From Serripes groenlandicus (lineage: Eukaryota > Mollusca > Bivalvia > Cardiida > Cardiidae): a stretch of DNA of 64,000 nt. Positions within the stretch are counted from its first letter, which is position 1; every line of letters starts with the position of its first letter. The notes under the pieces are model-generated. The model made no database searches, had not been told where the DNA came from, and worked only from the letters and a program-made list of their open reading frames with translations. The position numbers and the translations under genes are program-made. Positions 30,888-42,615 of the stretch are shown here, piece after piece. The stretch lies in the NCBI GenBank assembly GCA_031761405.1, contig JASEVX010000012.1:25663800-25727799 (forward strand), written 5' to 3'.

Positions 30888-31183
30888 GATTTTTTTTTTT
30901 ATTGGGGTTTAACGCTGTTTTTAACAATTTCTCAGTTATATCACGGCGGCCAGTTCACCTACTCATGCATTTCCTGGTTTTCTCACACCAGTACTCCACG
31001 CAACAATCTTCCCAAGCAACTGGCTGCTTTTCCACATAGACTTAGCCAATTGGTGGAAGACGAATGACACTGTCATTGACTTTTGTCAATCGTTGAAAAG
31101 AAAGATGGCCGAGCCGGGATTCGAACTCACAATCCCTGGATTGACAGCCCGCTTCGCTACCAACTGAGCTACTGGGGCTCGGC
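30888..31183 (-). mobile_element. Type A SINE, complete
   Basis: tRNA-like head at the right end (minus: TAGCTCAGTTGGTAGCGAAG; GAGTTCGAATCCCGGC). CCCTTTTATGATGA repeats on both sides as a 14-bp target duplication. The left boundary is a T run. Confidence 0.9.
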
Positions 31184-31210
31184 CCTTTTATGATGAAAGT
31201 GCAGTGTTAA

Positions 31211-31330
31211 TTAACCTTTTCCAAATTGCAGACACATTTTGACGCACCAGTACAACAGACAAATTTTGAAAACATTTTGGCGAAAAGAGGAATTAAATGC
31301 TCATAATGACCATTCTTTTTTTTACAGTAT
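31211..31330 (-). repeat. MITE left half
   Basis: TTAACCTTTTCCAAATTGCAG through a weak hairpin, then lost. Confidence 0.6.
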
Positions 31331-31501
31331 AGTCCAGACAATAGCAGTATTATAACAAAGAGAAAACAGATTCTATCAAACCAAGTGTTTGTTTCTTAGA
31401 ATTTCCACAAGAGAACGGAGCATGAAGGTCAAGTACTTCCGAGAAATATTTAATAAATAAACAATTTTATAAATTACTACATTCGAGGAAAGCGCAAGGA
31501 A

Positions 31502-31596
31502 AAATAAAACTATCACTATCACTGAAGATGATTAATACCCCCTAAACAGCACCTTGACCTACACCATAACTTAATAAGTAAAAGGGCCATAACTGA
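31502..31596 (-). repeat. Helentron-like left end
   Basis: ACTATCACTGAAGATGATTAATACCCCCT and the CACCTTGACCTACACC phrase, without a right end. Confidence 0.6.
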
Positions 31597-31732
31597 AAGT
31601 ATAATTATCAAACCGAGTTGAAAATATTTTGCCGAAAGAAGATATTGCTTAATTCTTTGCCACATTATGTTTGCAAAAGTTGGCTACTGCAGATGCATTA
31701 TAATGTGTCTATAATAAGTGGCAAAAGGGTTA
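31597..31732 (+). repeat. MITE right half
   Basis: Continues from the Helentron fragment (ATTATCAAACCGAGTTG) to GTGGCAAAAGGGTTAA. Confidence 0.6.
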
Positions 31733-31764
31733 ATTTTTAAACACCCCCCCCTTTCACACATAAA

Positions 31765-32062
31765 AACTAGAACTATCACTGAAGATGATAATTAAATACA
31801 ATGTACCCCCTAAACAGCACCTTGACCTACACCATAACTTAATAAGTAAAAGGGCCATTTCTCTGTAAAATAACATGCAATTATAACCCCTTTAGAATAT
31901 GATCATCTCCTCTTGGTATAGAAGCTTCATGTACAATTTTATTGAATTCCACCCAGTGGTTTGTAAGAAATAGGCCGGACAAAATATGGCTTCCGACCGA
32001 CAGACAGACAGCCCGACACAGTGACTCCTAAATACTCCCTCTTCTTCGAAGGAGGTATAATA
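31765..32062 (-). mobile_element. Helentron-like element, short
   Basis: AACTAGAACTATCACTGAAG and hairpin at the left, GGAGGTATAATA at the right. Close relative of the 26277 element, including the CTCCTCTTGGTATAGAAGC phrase. Confidence 0.8.
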
Positions 32063-32292
32063 AGGAATGATTATATTATGAACAACTGGATTCATTTTTT
32101 GCACATAAAAAAAACTCTGCGCCTCATGAATAATGTCTGCAAAGTTTTAACAAAATGATAATACCTGTCTGGCACTTTTTTTAAGTAAGATAAGAAATAT
32201 TATTATGTGTTTGTTCAAATACAGCTGTGGACATATTAATCGGTTACCCGATGTGCAATTCTCACTATCAACTGCGTTGGCATATCTCTCAA

Positions 32293-32737
32293 CTCTTTTC
32301 CACATAAATTGACATACAACAAATCAGCAGCATACGACTTTGAAATCATCAAGGCAAATTATACACAAACATTCTTGAAATGAAAGTATTATATTTGAAT
32401 AGTGTTTAACCCTTTCCCTCATATAGACGGCACTTTCTGACGCCTCTGCAGCAGACGGCTTTTTGAAAACATAGTGACAAAAGAAGAAATTGCTCAAAAA
32501 GAGCAATTTCTCCTTTTACCACAATGTTTACCACTTTTAGTCATAGGTTATCCATTCAATTAGAGATTTTCCATGTTTTGACAAAATATGTTTAAAGTCG
32601 TCTGCTGCAGAATTGTCGTATGAGGGCAAGGGTTAAAAAATTGCTCCCAATTGATACACAGCAGTTCCTCTCATATCCAGTATTATTTCAAATGTTGTCT
32701 GCTGCAGCTGCATAAAGTCTCTTTCTGTAGGATAAAC
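32293..32737 (+). mobile_element. MITE hosting a second MITE
   Basis: The left arm (ACATACAACAAATCAGCAGC) and the right arm (GTTGTCTGCTGCAGCTGC) are separated by a complete copy at 32406-32636. Confidence 0.72.
32406..32636 (-). mobile_element. TTAA fold-back MITE nested in another
   Basis: Full copy with TTAA on both sides, inside the host's arm. Confidence 0.86.
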
Positions 32738-32774
32738 TACTAAACTGAGAAAAAGTTATTATAGCTCATATAAA

Positions 32775-33950
32775 CCCTTTGAATGCTGGACCTAATATTG
32801 TGAAGCTTGTGCCAACAGCATAGCGCCAGGCCAGCCGGGTCATTATACCGAGCCATCTGAACAAATATAGAGCCAGGCAAGCAGACTGTACTTTGTGCCA
32901 AATCATCAGTATAGCGCCAGACAAGCAGAGGGTATTATGTGCCATGTAACCAGCATGGCACCAGTCAAGCTAGGGGTATTATACCGCTTTGTGTGTCAAA
33001 GTATAGATCCATGCCAGCTAGGGTATTTTCCTGTACCATCTAACAAAGTATAGAACCCGGTGAGGCCAGCCAGGGTATTATACCACGCTGTGATAAAGTA
33101 TAGATTCAGATCAGCTGGGGTATTATACCGCACTTTGTGACAAAGTATAGAACCAGGCCAGCCAGGGTATTATACTGTACCATCTAATAAAGTATAGAAC
33201 CCGGTGAGGCCAGTCTTGGGTATTATACCACGCTGTCTGACTAAATATAGAACCAGGCCAGACGAGGTATTATATCATGCCGTCTGACAAAGTATAGATC
33301 GAAGCCAGTCTGAGGTATTATACCACGCCATCTGGCAAAGTAAAGATCAAAGCCAGTCTGGGGTATTTTACTGTGCCGTCTGACAACGTATAGAACAAGG
33401 CCAGCCTGGGTATTATACCATGCCATCTGACAAAGTATAGATTCAGGCCAGTCTGGGGTAGTATATCACGCCGTCTGACAAAGTATAGATCCAAGTCAGT
33501 CTGGGGTATTATACCACACCGTCTGACAAAGTATAGAGCGAGCCAGCTGGGGTATTATACTGTGCCGTGTGACAAAGTAAAGAAACAGGCCTGCTAAGGG
33601 ATAATACCATGCCATGTGACAAAGTATAGATCCAGGCCAACCAAGGTATTATATCACACCGTCTGACAACGTATAGATCCAGGCAAGCCGGGGAATTATA
33701 CAGGATTGTCTGACAAAGCATAGAACCAGGCAAGTTGAGGTATATACCATACCATCTGACAAAGTATAGATCCAGGCCAGCTGGGGTATTATACTGCACC
33801 ATCTGACAAAGTATAGATCCAGGCCAGCTGGGGTATTATACTGCACCATCTGACAAAGTATAGATCCAGGCAGGCCGGGGTATTATAAACCACTGTGTAA
33901 CAAAGTATCATAGACCCAGGCCAGATGGGGTATTATTTATACCATGCCGT
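32775..33950 (-). repeat. 47-bp satellite, about 25 diverged units
   Basis: Unit CAAAGTATAGATCCAGGCCA, GCTGGGGTATTATACTGCAC, CATCTGA. Units vary in sequence and slightly in length; the last ones near 33780-33870 are the most alike. Confidence 0.88.
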
Positions 33951-34239
33951 CTAACCAAGCTCTTTACTTGGCTGCAGAACTCAACATTGTTATCTTGATA
34001 TTCCTAGGACTGGCTATGGACTCTTCCAAATGCGAAGCCGGACAAGTCCATTTTAAAAATTCAGCCTTGATAGCATTAATTACTGTTTTTGTGTGCTTCC
34101 TGGATAACTCAACATGCACTCAACCAGATTAGGTGGGGAGTTCCAGAAATGTTTATTCTGTTCTCAAGGGATTCAAGCAAATTTGCAACCTTTGTATCAG
34201 AAGTCATGAACAAAAAAAAGCATAATAATTATCTTATAT
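33951..34239. other. Intron, no feature recognised
   Basis: A 62-codon plus-strand frame starts here, but it begins inside satellite sequence and has no recognisable similarity. Confidence 0.35.
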
Positions 34240-34466
34240 TATTGTAATTTCAGTTATATCAAGGTGTTTCCTTGGTAAGTTACCAGTACTACTGGTCCAT
34301 TTATCCTGTCACAAGCCAGTCAGTCATAATGCTTAGAACCCCGCAACCCTGAGCGCCAAGGAGGGCAGCCATAACTACCATTTCTACTCTTTGGTATGAC
34401 CACGCATCGAACCTGTGACCTCACGCACCCGAGGCAAACGCTCTACCACTGCACCATCAAGGCAAG
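34240..34466 (-). mobile_element. Type C SINE, complete head
   Basis: On minus: GATGGTGCAGTGGTAGAGCG (A box) and AGGTTCGATGCGTGGTCAT (B box), then the body CCAGTAGTACTGGTAACTT. Confidence 0.82.
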
Positions 34467-34505
34467 AAAGGGTTTACTCAATGAACTTGACAATGTGGTA
34501 TAATG

Positions 34506-34627
34506 TTAACCCTTTCGCATAAATTTGCTTACATATTTTGACGTATTTAAAAGCAATTAATGTGACAAAGGGTGAAATTGCACTTTATAAAAGCGATTTC
34601 AACCTTTCACCACAATGTCTTAACTTC
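34506..34627 (-). repeat. MITE left half
   Basis: TTAACCCTTTCGCATAAAT through a hairpin; it stops at the next TTAA copy, with a possible arm remnant after 34839. Confidence 0.62.
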
Positions 34628-34839
34628 TTAACCCTTTCCCTCATACGGCAATTCCGCAGCAGACGACTTTGAACGTATTTGTCAAAAATTTCCATAATTA
34701 AATGGATAACATATGCCGAAAAGTGGAAAACATTGTGGCAAAAGGAGAGTGCAATTTCTTCTTTTGTCACTTATAATGTTTTCAAAATGCCGTCTGCTGC
34801 AGAGACGTCAGAAAGCGTTTATATGAGGGAAAGGGTTAA
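34628..34839 (+). mobile_element. TTAA fold-back MITE
   Basis: TTAA at both ends; the central hairpin has lost one strand (GGAGAGTGCAATTTC). Confidence 0.85.
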
Positions 34840-34945
34840 ACTTTTCCGACATACAAGAAAATTGCAGCAGACAGCTTTGAACACAGTCATATTAATTAGC
34901 TAAACTATCTAGTCAGAACATTTCTAAAAGTTTAAAAGTATATTT

Positions 34946-37289
34946 AACTAGAACTATCACTGAATGTGATTAATACCCCCGAACGCCGCCCTGATAGGAA
35001 AGGTTGTGAAATATTTAGAAACCCCACCTTAAAAGGACAATGTTATGGATCGGGTTATTCTTGTTTTGTTCATTTTTGGATAACAAAGGGCAATAACTCT
35101 TTAATTATGTAAAGTAGAGTTATGGTTCTTGTACACTGCACTTCCTCTGATTATGCTCTACCGTTGTATGTAGTTTTATTAGATTCCATCTGTTAGTTAT
35201 TAAATAATTCTCCGGACAAGAAAAAGTAACATAGGGCAATAACTCTGTATTTAGGTAAAATAGAGTTATGGTTCCTGTACACCGCACTTCCTCTCAATGT
35301 GTTGTATCATCCTATGATGTTTAATTAATTCCAACAATTAGTTTTAATGCTCCGGACAAGACTCTTCGAACAAGAAAAAGTAACAAAGGGCAATAACTCT
35401 GTAAAGTAGAGTTATGGTTCTTGTACACTGCACTTCCTCTGATTATGCTCTACCATTGTATGTAGTTTAATTAGATTCCATCTGTTAGTTATTAAGTAAT
35501 TCTCCAGACAAGAAAAAGTGACAAAGGGCAATAACTCTGTATTTAGGTAAAATAGAGTTATGGTTCCTGTACACCGCACTTCCTCTCAATGTGTTGTATC
35601 ATCCTATGATGTTTTATTAAATTCCAACAATTAGTTTTAAAGTTATGCTCCGGACATGACTCTACGAACAAGAAAAAGTAACAAAGGGCAATAACTCTGT
35701 AATTATGTAAAGTAGAGTTATGGTTCTTGTACACTACACTTCCTCTGATTATGCTCTACCATTGTATGTAGTTTTATTAGATTCCATCTGTTAGTTATTA
35801 AGTAATTTTCCGGACAAGAAAAAGTAACAAAGGACAATAACTCTGTATTTAGGTAAATTAGAGTTATGGTTCCTGTATACTGCACTTCCTCTCAATGTGT
35901 TGTATCATCCTATGATGTTTTATTAAATTCCAACAATTAGTTTTAAAGTTATGCTCCGGACAAGACTCTACGAACAAGAAAAAGTAACAAAGGGCAATAA
36001 CTCTGTAATTATGTAAATTAGAGTTATGGTTCTTGTACACTGCACTTCCTCTGATTATGCTCTACCATTGTATGCAGTCTTATTATATTCCATCTGTTAG
36101 TTATCAAGTAATTCTCCGGACAAGAAAAAGTAACAAAGGGCAATAACTCTGTATTTAGATAAAATAGAGTTATGGTTCCTGTACACCGCACTTCCTCTCA
36201 ATGTGTTGTTTCATCCTATGAAGTTTTATTAAATTCCAACAATTAGTTTTAAAGTTATGCTCCGGACAAGACTCTACGAACAAGAAAAAGTAACAAAGGG
36301 CAATAACTCTGTAATTATGTAAATTAGAGTTATGGTTCTTGTACACTGCACTTTCTCTCATTATGCTCTACCATTGTATGTAGTTTTATTAGATTCCATC
36401 TGTTAGTTATTAAGTAATTCTCCGGACAAGAAAAAGTAACAAAGGGCAATAACTCTGTATTTAGGTAAAATAGAGTTATGGTTCCTGTACACCGCACTTC
36501 CTCTCAATGTGTTGTTTCATCCTATGAAGTTTTATTAAATTCCAACAATTAGTTTTAAAGTTATGCTCCGGACAAGACTCTACGAACAAGAAAAAGTAAC
36601 AAAGGGCAATAACTCTGTAATTATGTAAATTAGAGTTATGGTTCTTGTACACTGCACTTCCTCTGATTATGCTCTACCATTGTATGTAGTTTTATTAGAT
36701 TCCATCTGTTAGTTATTAAGTAATTCTCCGGACAAGAAAAAGTAACAAAGGGCAATAACTCTGTATTTAGGTAAAATAGAGTTATGGTTCCTGTACACCG
36801 CACTTCCTCTCAATGTGTTGTATCATCCTATGAAGTTTTATTAAATTCCAACAATTTGTTTTAAAGTTATGCTCCGGACAAGACTCTACGAATAAGAAAA
36901 AGTAACAAAGGGCAATAACTCTGTAATTATGTAAATTAGAGTTATGGTTCTTGTATACTGCACTTCCTCTCATTATGCTCTACCATTGTATATAGTTTTA
37001 TTATATTCCATCTGTTAGTTATTAAGTAATTCTCCGGACAAGAAAAAGTAACAAAGGGCAATAACTCTGTATTTAGGTAAAATAGAGTTATGGTTCCTGT
37101 ACACTGCACTTCCTCTCAATGTGTTGTATCATCCTATGAAGTTTTATTAAATTCCAACAATTAGTTTTAAAGTTATGCTCCGGACAAGGAAAATCGCAAC
37201 GGACCAACCGACCGACCGACCGACCGACCGACCAACCACAGGGTGACTCCAATATACCCCCTCTAAACTTCGTTTATCGGGGGTATAAT
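34946..37289 (-). mobile_element. Large Helentron/pearl-like element with dimeric repeats
   Basis: The left end is AACTAGAACTATCACTGAAT with hairpin ATCAC-TGAAT-GTGAT and AATACCCCC; the right end is GGGGGTATAAT preceded by a (GACC)n run. The core holds about seven dimers of roughly 305 bp, each with an A half (GGTTCTTGTACACTGCACTT) and a B half (GGTTCCTGTACACCGCACTT). Confidence 0.9.
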
Positions 37290-37317
37290 GAGTATACAGT
37301 TGATATTACTATATATA

Positions 37318-37388
37318 TGTGCGCAATTTCTCCTTTTTTCACAATGGAGCAGAGGCGTCAGAAAGAGCTTGTATTTGGGAAAGGGTTA
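37318..37388 (+). repeat. MITE right-end fragment
   Basis: GCGCAATTTCTCCTTTTTTC to TTGGGAAAGGGTTAC. Confidence 0.6.
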
Positions 37389-37579
37389 CAAACAGACGCA
37401 TTTTGACGCATCTGCAGCAGACGACTTTTGAAATCATCAAATCGAGCAATTTCTCCCATTGCCACTATGTTTTCAATTTTGTTCAGTAATTACATTCATT
37501 TATAGAGATTTTACATGTTTTGGCATGACTGTTTTCAAAGTCGTCTGCTGCAGAGTTGTCGTATGTGGGAAAGGGTAAA
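37389..37579 (-). mobile_element. MITE, left terminal repeat missing
   Basis: CAGACGCATTTTGACGCATC to GTGGGAAAGGGTAAA; ends 12 bp from the 48-nt cassette exon's donor side. Confidence 0.7.
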
Positions 37580-37590
37580 TATATCTTCAC

Positions 37591-37638
37591 CTTCTAACAG
37601 CAACAGCTGACTCTGGGCCATCTCCCCAGACATTTTTT
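37591..37638 (-). CDS. PPP1R9A: Candidate 48-nt cassette exon of neurabin
   Basis: A pyrimidine-rich tract precedes ATTATGCAG|A, and the far end reads AG|GTGAAG. Entered with the one base needed after the large exon, it stays open and ends with two bases (AG). It can therefore be included or skipped without a frame change, adding 16 residues (KNVWGDGPESAVAV, with hybrid codons at the edges). It is one of the few non-repeat patches in this part of the intron and sits just beyond a MITE end. No homology is claimed; the case rests on splice signals, phase and open frame. Confidence 0.5.
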
Positions 37639-37734
37639 CTGCATAATTTGACAAAACATGGATAGGGAGAGAGAAATCATCTTGTTTTGTCATACTGTTA
37701 AACTCATTAGCTCATATCCAAAACACTTATATAT

Positions 37735-37962
37735 ACCTTTCCAGTATACAACCAACCTGCAGCAGATAACTTTGAGATTTTTCATATTGGCAAAAACAAG
37801 AAAATATCTGTAAATGAGAGTTTGATTGGACTAAGAGTTGAAAACATTGTGGCAAAAAGGAAAATTTGCTCATTATGCATAATTACTCCTTATGCCATTG
37901 CGTTTTCAAAAGTCGTCTGCTGCGGAGACGTCAGGAAGCATTTATATGTGGGAAAGAGTTAA
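37735..37962 (+). mobile_element. TTAA-type MITE, left end eroded
   Basis: CCTTTCCAGTATACAACC to GTGGGAAAGAGTTAA. Confidence 0.7.
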
Positions 37963-38031
37963 ACACTTAATTATACTACCTTTTTTTTTTACAGAACTAA
38001 TATCAAGTACCGTAATTTATTGCTTAATAAT

Positions 38032-39930
38032 TAGCTTTCCCAAATACATTAAATCTGCAGCAGAACACTTTAAAACAAGAGCTGTCGGAGGACAGCGCGC
38101 TCGACTATTCCACCGCTTATTTAAGTTACCGAGATAATGGACTCTAATGTAGTTGCATGCAAAACATTAACCACAATTTCTTAGTGGGTGATAATTTGCA
38201 TTATATGCAGGATAGTGTTATTTAACATGATTATTTTCATAGGTTTGATGGTTAGATAGGGTTGTATAACCTTTCAATGGAATGCATCAAGTAGTTACTA
38301 AGATATGGACTCTTAATGTAGTTGCACGCAAACCTTTAACCATAATTTCTAAGTAAAAAAAGGGCAACAATTTGCACCATATACAGGATAGAGTTATCTT
38401 AATTGGTTGTGTTTATAGTTGTACAATTGGGAAAGGTTGTATAAAGTTTCAATACAATTGTTCAAGTTGTTACTGAGATTACACTCTAAATGTAGTTGCA
38501 AAACTTTAACCAGAATTTCTAAGTCCAAAAAGGTCCATAACTTGCATAAAATGCTGGTTGGTAAGGGCTGTATAACGTTTCAATGCAATGCATCAAGTAG
38601 TTACTAAGAGATGGTCTCTTTATGTAGTTGCATGCAAAACTTTAACCAGAATTTATAAGTCCAAAAAGGCCATAACTTGCATAAAATGCAGGATGGAGTT
38701 ATCATACTTGATAATCTACATAGGTGTGATAGTTGGGTAGGGTTGTATAAAGGTTCAATGCAATGCATCAAGTATATACTGAGACGTGGACTCTTAATTT
38801 AGTTGCACGCAAAACTTTAACCAGTATTTCTATGTAAAAAAAGGGCCATAACTTGCATAAAATGCAGAATAGAGCTATCATACTTGATAATCTACACAGG
38901 TGTAATAGTTGGGTAGGGTTGTAGAAAGTTTCAATGCAATGCAGCAAGTAAATACTGAGATATGGACTCTTAATTTAGTAGCACGCAAAACTTTAACCAG
39001 AATTTCTAAGTAAAAAAAAGTGCCATAACTTGCCTAAAATGCAGGATATAGTTATCTAACTTGTTAATCTACATAGGTGTAATAGTTGGGTAGGGTTGTA
39101 TAAAGGTTCAATGCAATGCATCAAGTATATACTGAGATATGGACTCTTAATTTAGTTGCATGCAAAACTTTAACCAGAATTTCTAAGTAAAAAAGGGCCA
39201 TAACTTGCATAAAATGCAGGATAGAGTTATCTTAGAGGATAATCTACACAGGTGTGATAGTTGGGTAGGGTTGTAGAAAGTTTCAATGCAATGCATCAAG
39301 TAAATACTGAGACGTGGACTCTTAATTTAGTTGCACGCAAAACTTTAACCAGAATTTCTAAGTAAAAAAAGGGCCATAACTTGCATAAAATGCAGGATAG
39401 AGTTATCTAACTTGATAATCTACATAGGTGTGATAGTTGGGTAGTGCTGTATAAAGTTTCAATGCAATGCATCAATTAAATACTGAGATATGGACTCTTA
39501 CTTTAGTTGCACGCAAAACTTTAACCAGAATTTCTAAGTAAAAAAGGGCCATAACTTGCATAAAATGCAGGATAGAGTTATCTAACTTGATAATCTACAT
39601 TGGTGTGATAGTTTGGTAGGGTTGTAGAAAGTTTCAATGCAATACATGTAGTATTTAAGAACTTGCATGCAAAACCTTAACCAAAGTGTGACGTGGACGG
39701 CGACGCCGACGGCGACGCCGACGCCGACGCCAGGGTGAGTAGTATAGCTCTCATATTCTTCGAATAGTCGAGCTAAAAACCATTCCAGGCAAATATATGG
39801 AATATCTCCATAAATAAATATATAATTATTTGTTGTTTCGTTTTAAAATCATTGAAGCAAAAGGAGAAATTGCTAATTATGTTCTGTTATGTCACCCGGT
39901 GCAGATGCATCAAAATAACTTTATAGATAA
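38032..39930 (+). mobile_element. MITE split by a 1.7-kb Helentron-like element
   Basis: Left arm TTAGCTTTCCCAAATACATT up to CACTTTAAA; after the insert CATTCCAGGCAAATATATGG continues the arm, with a degraded right end. Confidence 0.7.
38074..39775 (-). mobile_element. Helentron/pearl-like element with 175-bp repeats
   Basis: AACAAGAGCTGTCGGAGGAC includes hairpin CTGTC-GGA-GGACAG. GCTCGACTATTC at the left is matched by GAATAGTCGAGC at the right. Units carry ACTTTAACCAGAATTTCTAA; a (GACGCC)n run precedes the right end. Confidence 0.87.
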
Positions 39931-39993
39931 CCAATGATGTATCCGCATATAATGAGCCTTGCTCTTGGAAAGCATGATTTATTCCAAGTGTAA

Positions 39994-41733
39994 TTAACCC
40001 TTTCCCATATAAAACAAATCTGCAACAGACTAAACAACGACTTCGAAAACATACCAGAAATAAATATGGAAACTCCCTTTAAAAGAAATTACAACTAGAG
40101 ATTGCTTTTTTGAAAAAGCGCTTGTCTCCCCATTTGTGTGGTCGTAGGGGAGGAAAAGAAATGATGGAGATGAATTTTTTAGTTGATGAAGCAACAGTGA
40201 CAATCCTCAGTTATTGAGCGGAAACCATTTTTCAGCTGAGGGTTACCATGACCTTGGTCTTTGACCTAGTGACCTCAAAATCAATAGGGGTCATTTGCTG
40301 CTGGTGACCAACCTGCACACCAAGTATGAAGTTCCTGGGCCCCAAGCAATCTTCAGTTATTGAGCGGAAACCATTTTTCAGCCAAAGGTCACCATGACCT
40401 TGACCTTTGACCAACTGACATCAAAATCAATAGGGGTCATCTACAGGTTAGGACCAAGCTGCACACCAAGTATGAAGTTCCTGGGTATAAGCGTTCTCGA
40501 GTTATTGAGTTATTGAGTAAAACACATTTTTCAGCTGAAGGTTACCGTGACCTTCGACATTTGACCTTGTGACCTCAAAATCAAACAAATTCAATAAAGA
40601 TCATTTACTGGTTAGGACCAACCTGCACACCAGGTATGACGTTCTTCAACATAAGCATTCTTTAGTTGTTGAGAGGAAACCATTTTTCAGCTGAAGGTTA
40701 CCATGACCTTGACCTTTAAGCTAGTGACCTCAAAATAAATAGGGGTCATCTACTGGTGGTGACCAACCTGCACACCAAGTATTAACTTCCATGGCCAAAG
40801 CATTCTACAGTTATTAAGCAAAAACAATGTTTCAGCTCATTGTCACTGTGACCTTTCAGCTCAAGGTCACTGTGACCTCAAAATTAATAGGGTCTTCTAC
40901 TGGGCATGGCCAAGTATGGAGTTCCTCGGCCCAAGCGTTCTTCAGTTATTGAGCGGAAACCATTTTTTACCTCACAAGGTCACCATGACCTTGACCTTTG
41001 ACATCACAGTCATCTACTGGTCATGACCAACCTGCATACCAAGTATGAAGATCCTATGCACAAGCGTTCTTCAGTTATTGAGCGGAAACAAGTGTGACGG
41101 ATGTGACCTTGACCACTGTGACCTTGACCTTTGACCTAGTACCTTAAAATTAATAGGGGTCATTTGCTGGTCGTGACCAACCTGCACATCAAGTACGAAG
41201 TTCCTGGGCCCAAGCAAAAACTATTTATCAGCTCATTGTCACTGTGACCTTGACTTTAAACGTACTAACCTTAAAATCAATAGGGGTCTTCTACTAGGCA
41301 TGGCCAACCTGCATACCAAGTATGGAGTTCCTCAGCCAAAGCGTTCTTCAATTATTGAGCGGAAACCATTTTTTACCTCACAAGGTCACCATGACCTTGA
41401 CCTTTGACCTTCTGTTATTAAAATCAATAGGGGTCAGCTACTGGTCATGACCAACCTGCATACCAAGTATGAAGTTCCTACGCCCAAGCGTTCTTCAGTT
41501 ATTGAGCGGAAACAAGTGTGACAGACGGAAGGACGGAAGGACGGAAGGATGGACGGAAGGACGGACGGAACGGGCAAAAACAATATCATGTAATGGGGGA
41601 GACATAATAATAGTAGAGTTGAAATCATGGTGACAAAAGGAGAAATTGCTTGTTTTGAGCAATTTCTTCTTTTGTCAACATGTTTTCAAAAAGCTGTCTG
41701 CTGCAAAGGCATCTATATGAGGGAGAGGGTTAA
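39994..41733 (+). mobile_element. MITE split by a 1.5-kb Helentron-like element
   Basis: TTAACCCTTTCCCATATAA up to about 40092, then from 41609 (AATAGTAGAGTTGAAATCAT) to GGAGAGGGTTAA. Confidence 0.8.
40093..41608 (-). mobile_element. Helentron/pearl-like element rich in GACCTTGACCTTTGACC
   Basis: AACTAGAGATTGCTTTTTTG, with hairpin GCTTTTT-TGA-AAAAGC and TGTCTCCCC at the left; GGGGGAGACATAAT at the right after a (GGAC)n run. About nine irregular units share TTCAGTTATTGAGCGGAAAC and CACCATGACCTTGACC. Confidence 0.88.
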
Positions 41734-41821
41734 GGACATATTCTATGCACTGCGCTCGGGTGAATGGATACTGGGCGTTTTTAACGCCAAAAAATTGTTT
41801 CAGTACATCCAAAATAGACGA

Positions 41822-42115
41822 TTGATTGATTGGGGTTTAACGGCGTTTTTAACAATTTCTCAGTTATAACATGGCGGCCAGTTTACCTTCTCATGCATTT
41901 TCTGGTTTTCTAACACCAGTTCTCCACACAACAATCTTCCCAAGCAGCTGGCTGCTTTTCCACATAGACTTAGCCCATTGGTGGAAGACGAATGACGCAT
42001 GTCGCATTGACTTTTGTCAATCCTCGGAAAGAAAGTTGGCCGAGCCCGCATTCAAACTCACAACCCCTGGATTGACAGCCCGCGTTGCTACCAACTGAGC
42101 AATCAGGGCTCGGCT
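41822..42115 (-). mobile_element. Type A SINE
   Basis: tRNA-like head at the right (minus: GATTGCTCAGTTGGTAGCAA; GAGTTTGAATGCGGGC) and an (ATTG)n tail at the left. Confidence 0.85.
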
Positions 42116-42615
42116 AGGAATTAAGGGTATAGGCCGGAAAGCAAAACAAGTCTGTTTTATGTCCAGTTGAAATTGTGTGTAGTAATTCTGCAGTCAATGA
42201 GTATTGTGTTCGATTAACTATCACTTATAGACAGACAGTGGGAGTTGTGACAATAAGTAGAAATAAGCCAATCAATGTCGAAAGTGCGTACCCCACCCAC
42301 CCTCAGAATGACACTTTGCGAGGCCTTCAAACCAATCAATACTTCTTTCATTTCAAGCAGATAAGGGGTAAATCATTTCAATGAACAACTTGCGATAACA
42401 AACAAGGATATGATTAAAGAATGTCACTATATTAATTTAATTGTTCAAATATTACATCTTGGACTTCCAAGAATTATGACCAGGACTTCCAAAATTCAGA
42501 CCCAGGAAGTCCTATTTCAAAAATGCTATATACATCCATGCTATCCAATCCTGGCTTAGAATAAACTTAGATATTTATTTAACATCGATTGCGAATCAAG
42601 CTTTCAGCTTATACT
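42116..42615. other. Intron, mostly unrecognised
   Basis: ATTTATTTAACATCGATTGC near 42573 recalls a SINE tail seen near 12205 and 45220. A 69-codon plus-strand frame at 42175 has no recognised similarity. Confidence 0.35.

Noticed and set aside
30471..31067. 198-codon plus-strand frame
   Set aside because: It runs across two MITEs and a SINE; composition is that of the repeats.
33509..33849. Minus-strand frames with YNTPAGLDLYFVR repeats
   Set aside because: Chance frames through the 47-bp satellite; they shift between units.
40093..41608. Estrogen-type response elements as a designed regulatory region
   Set aside because: The motifs belong to a mobile repeat; their presence is reported, but I do not call it a functional enhancer without binding data.
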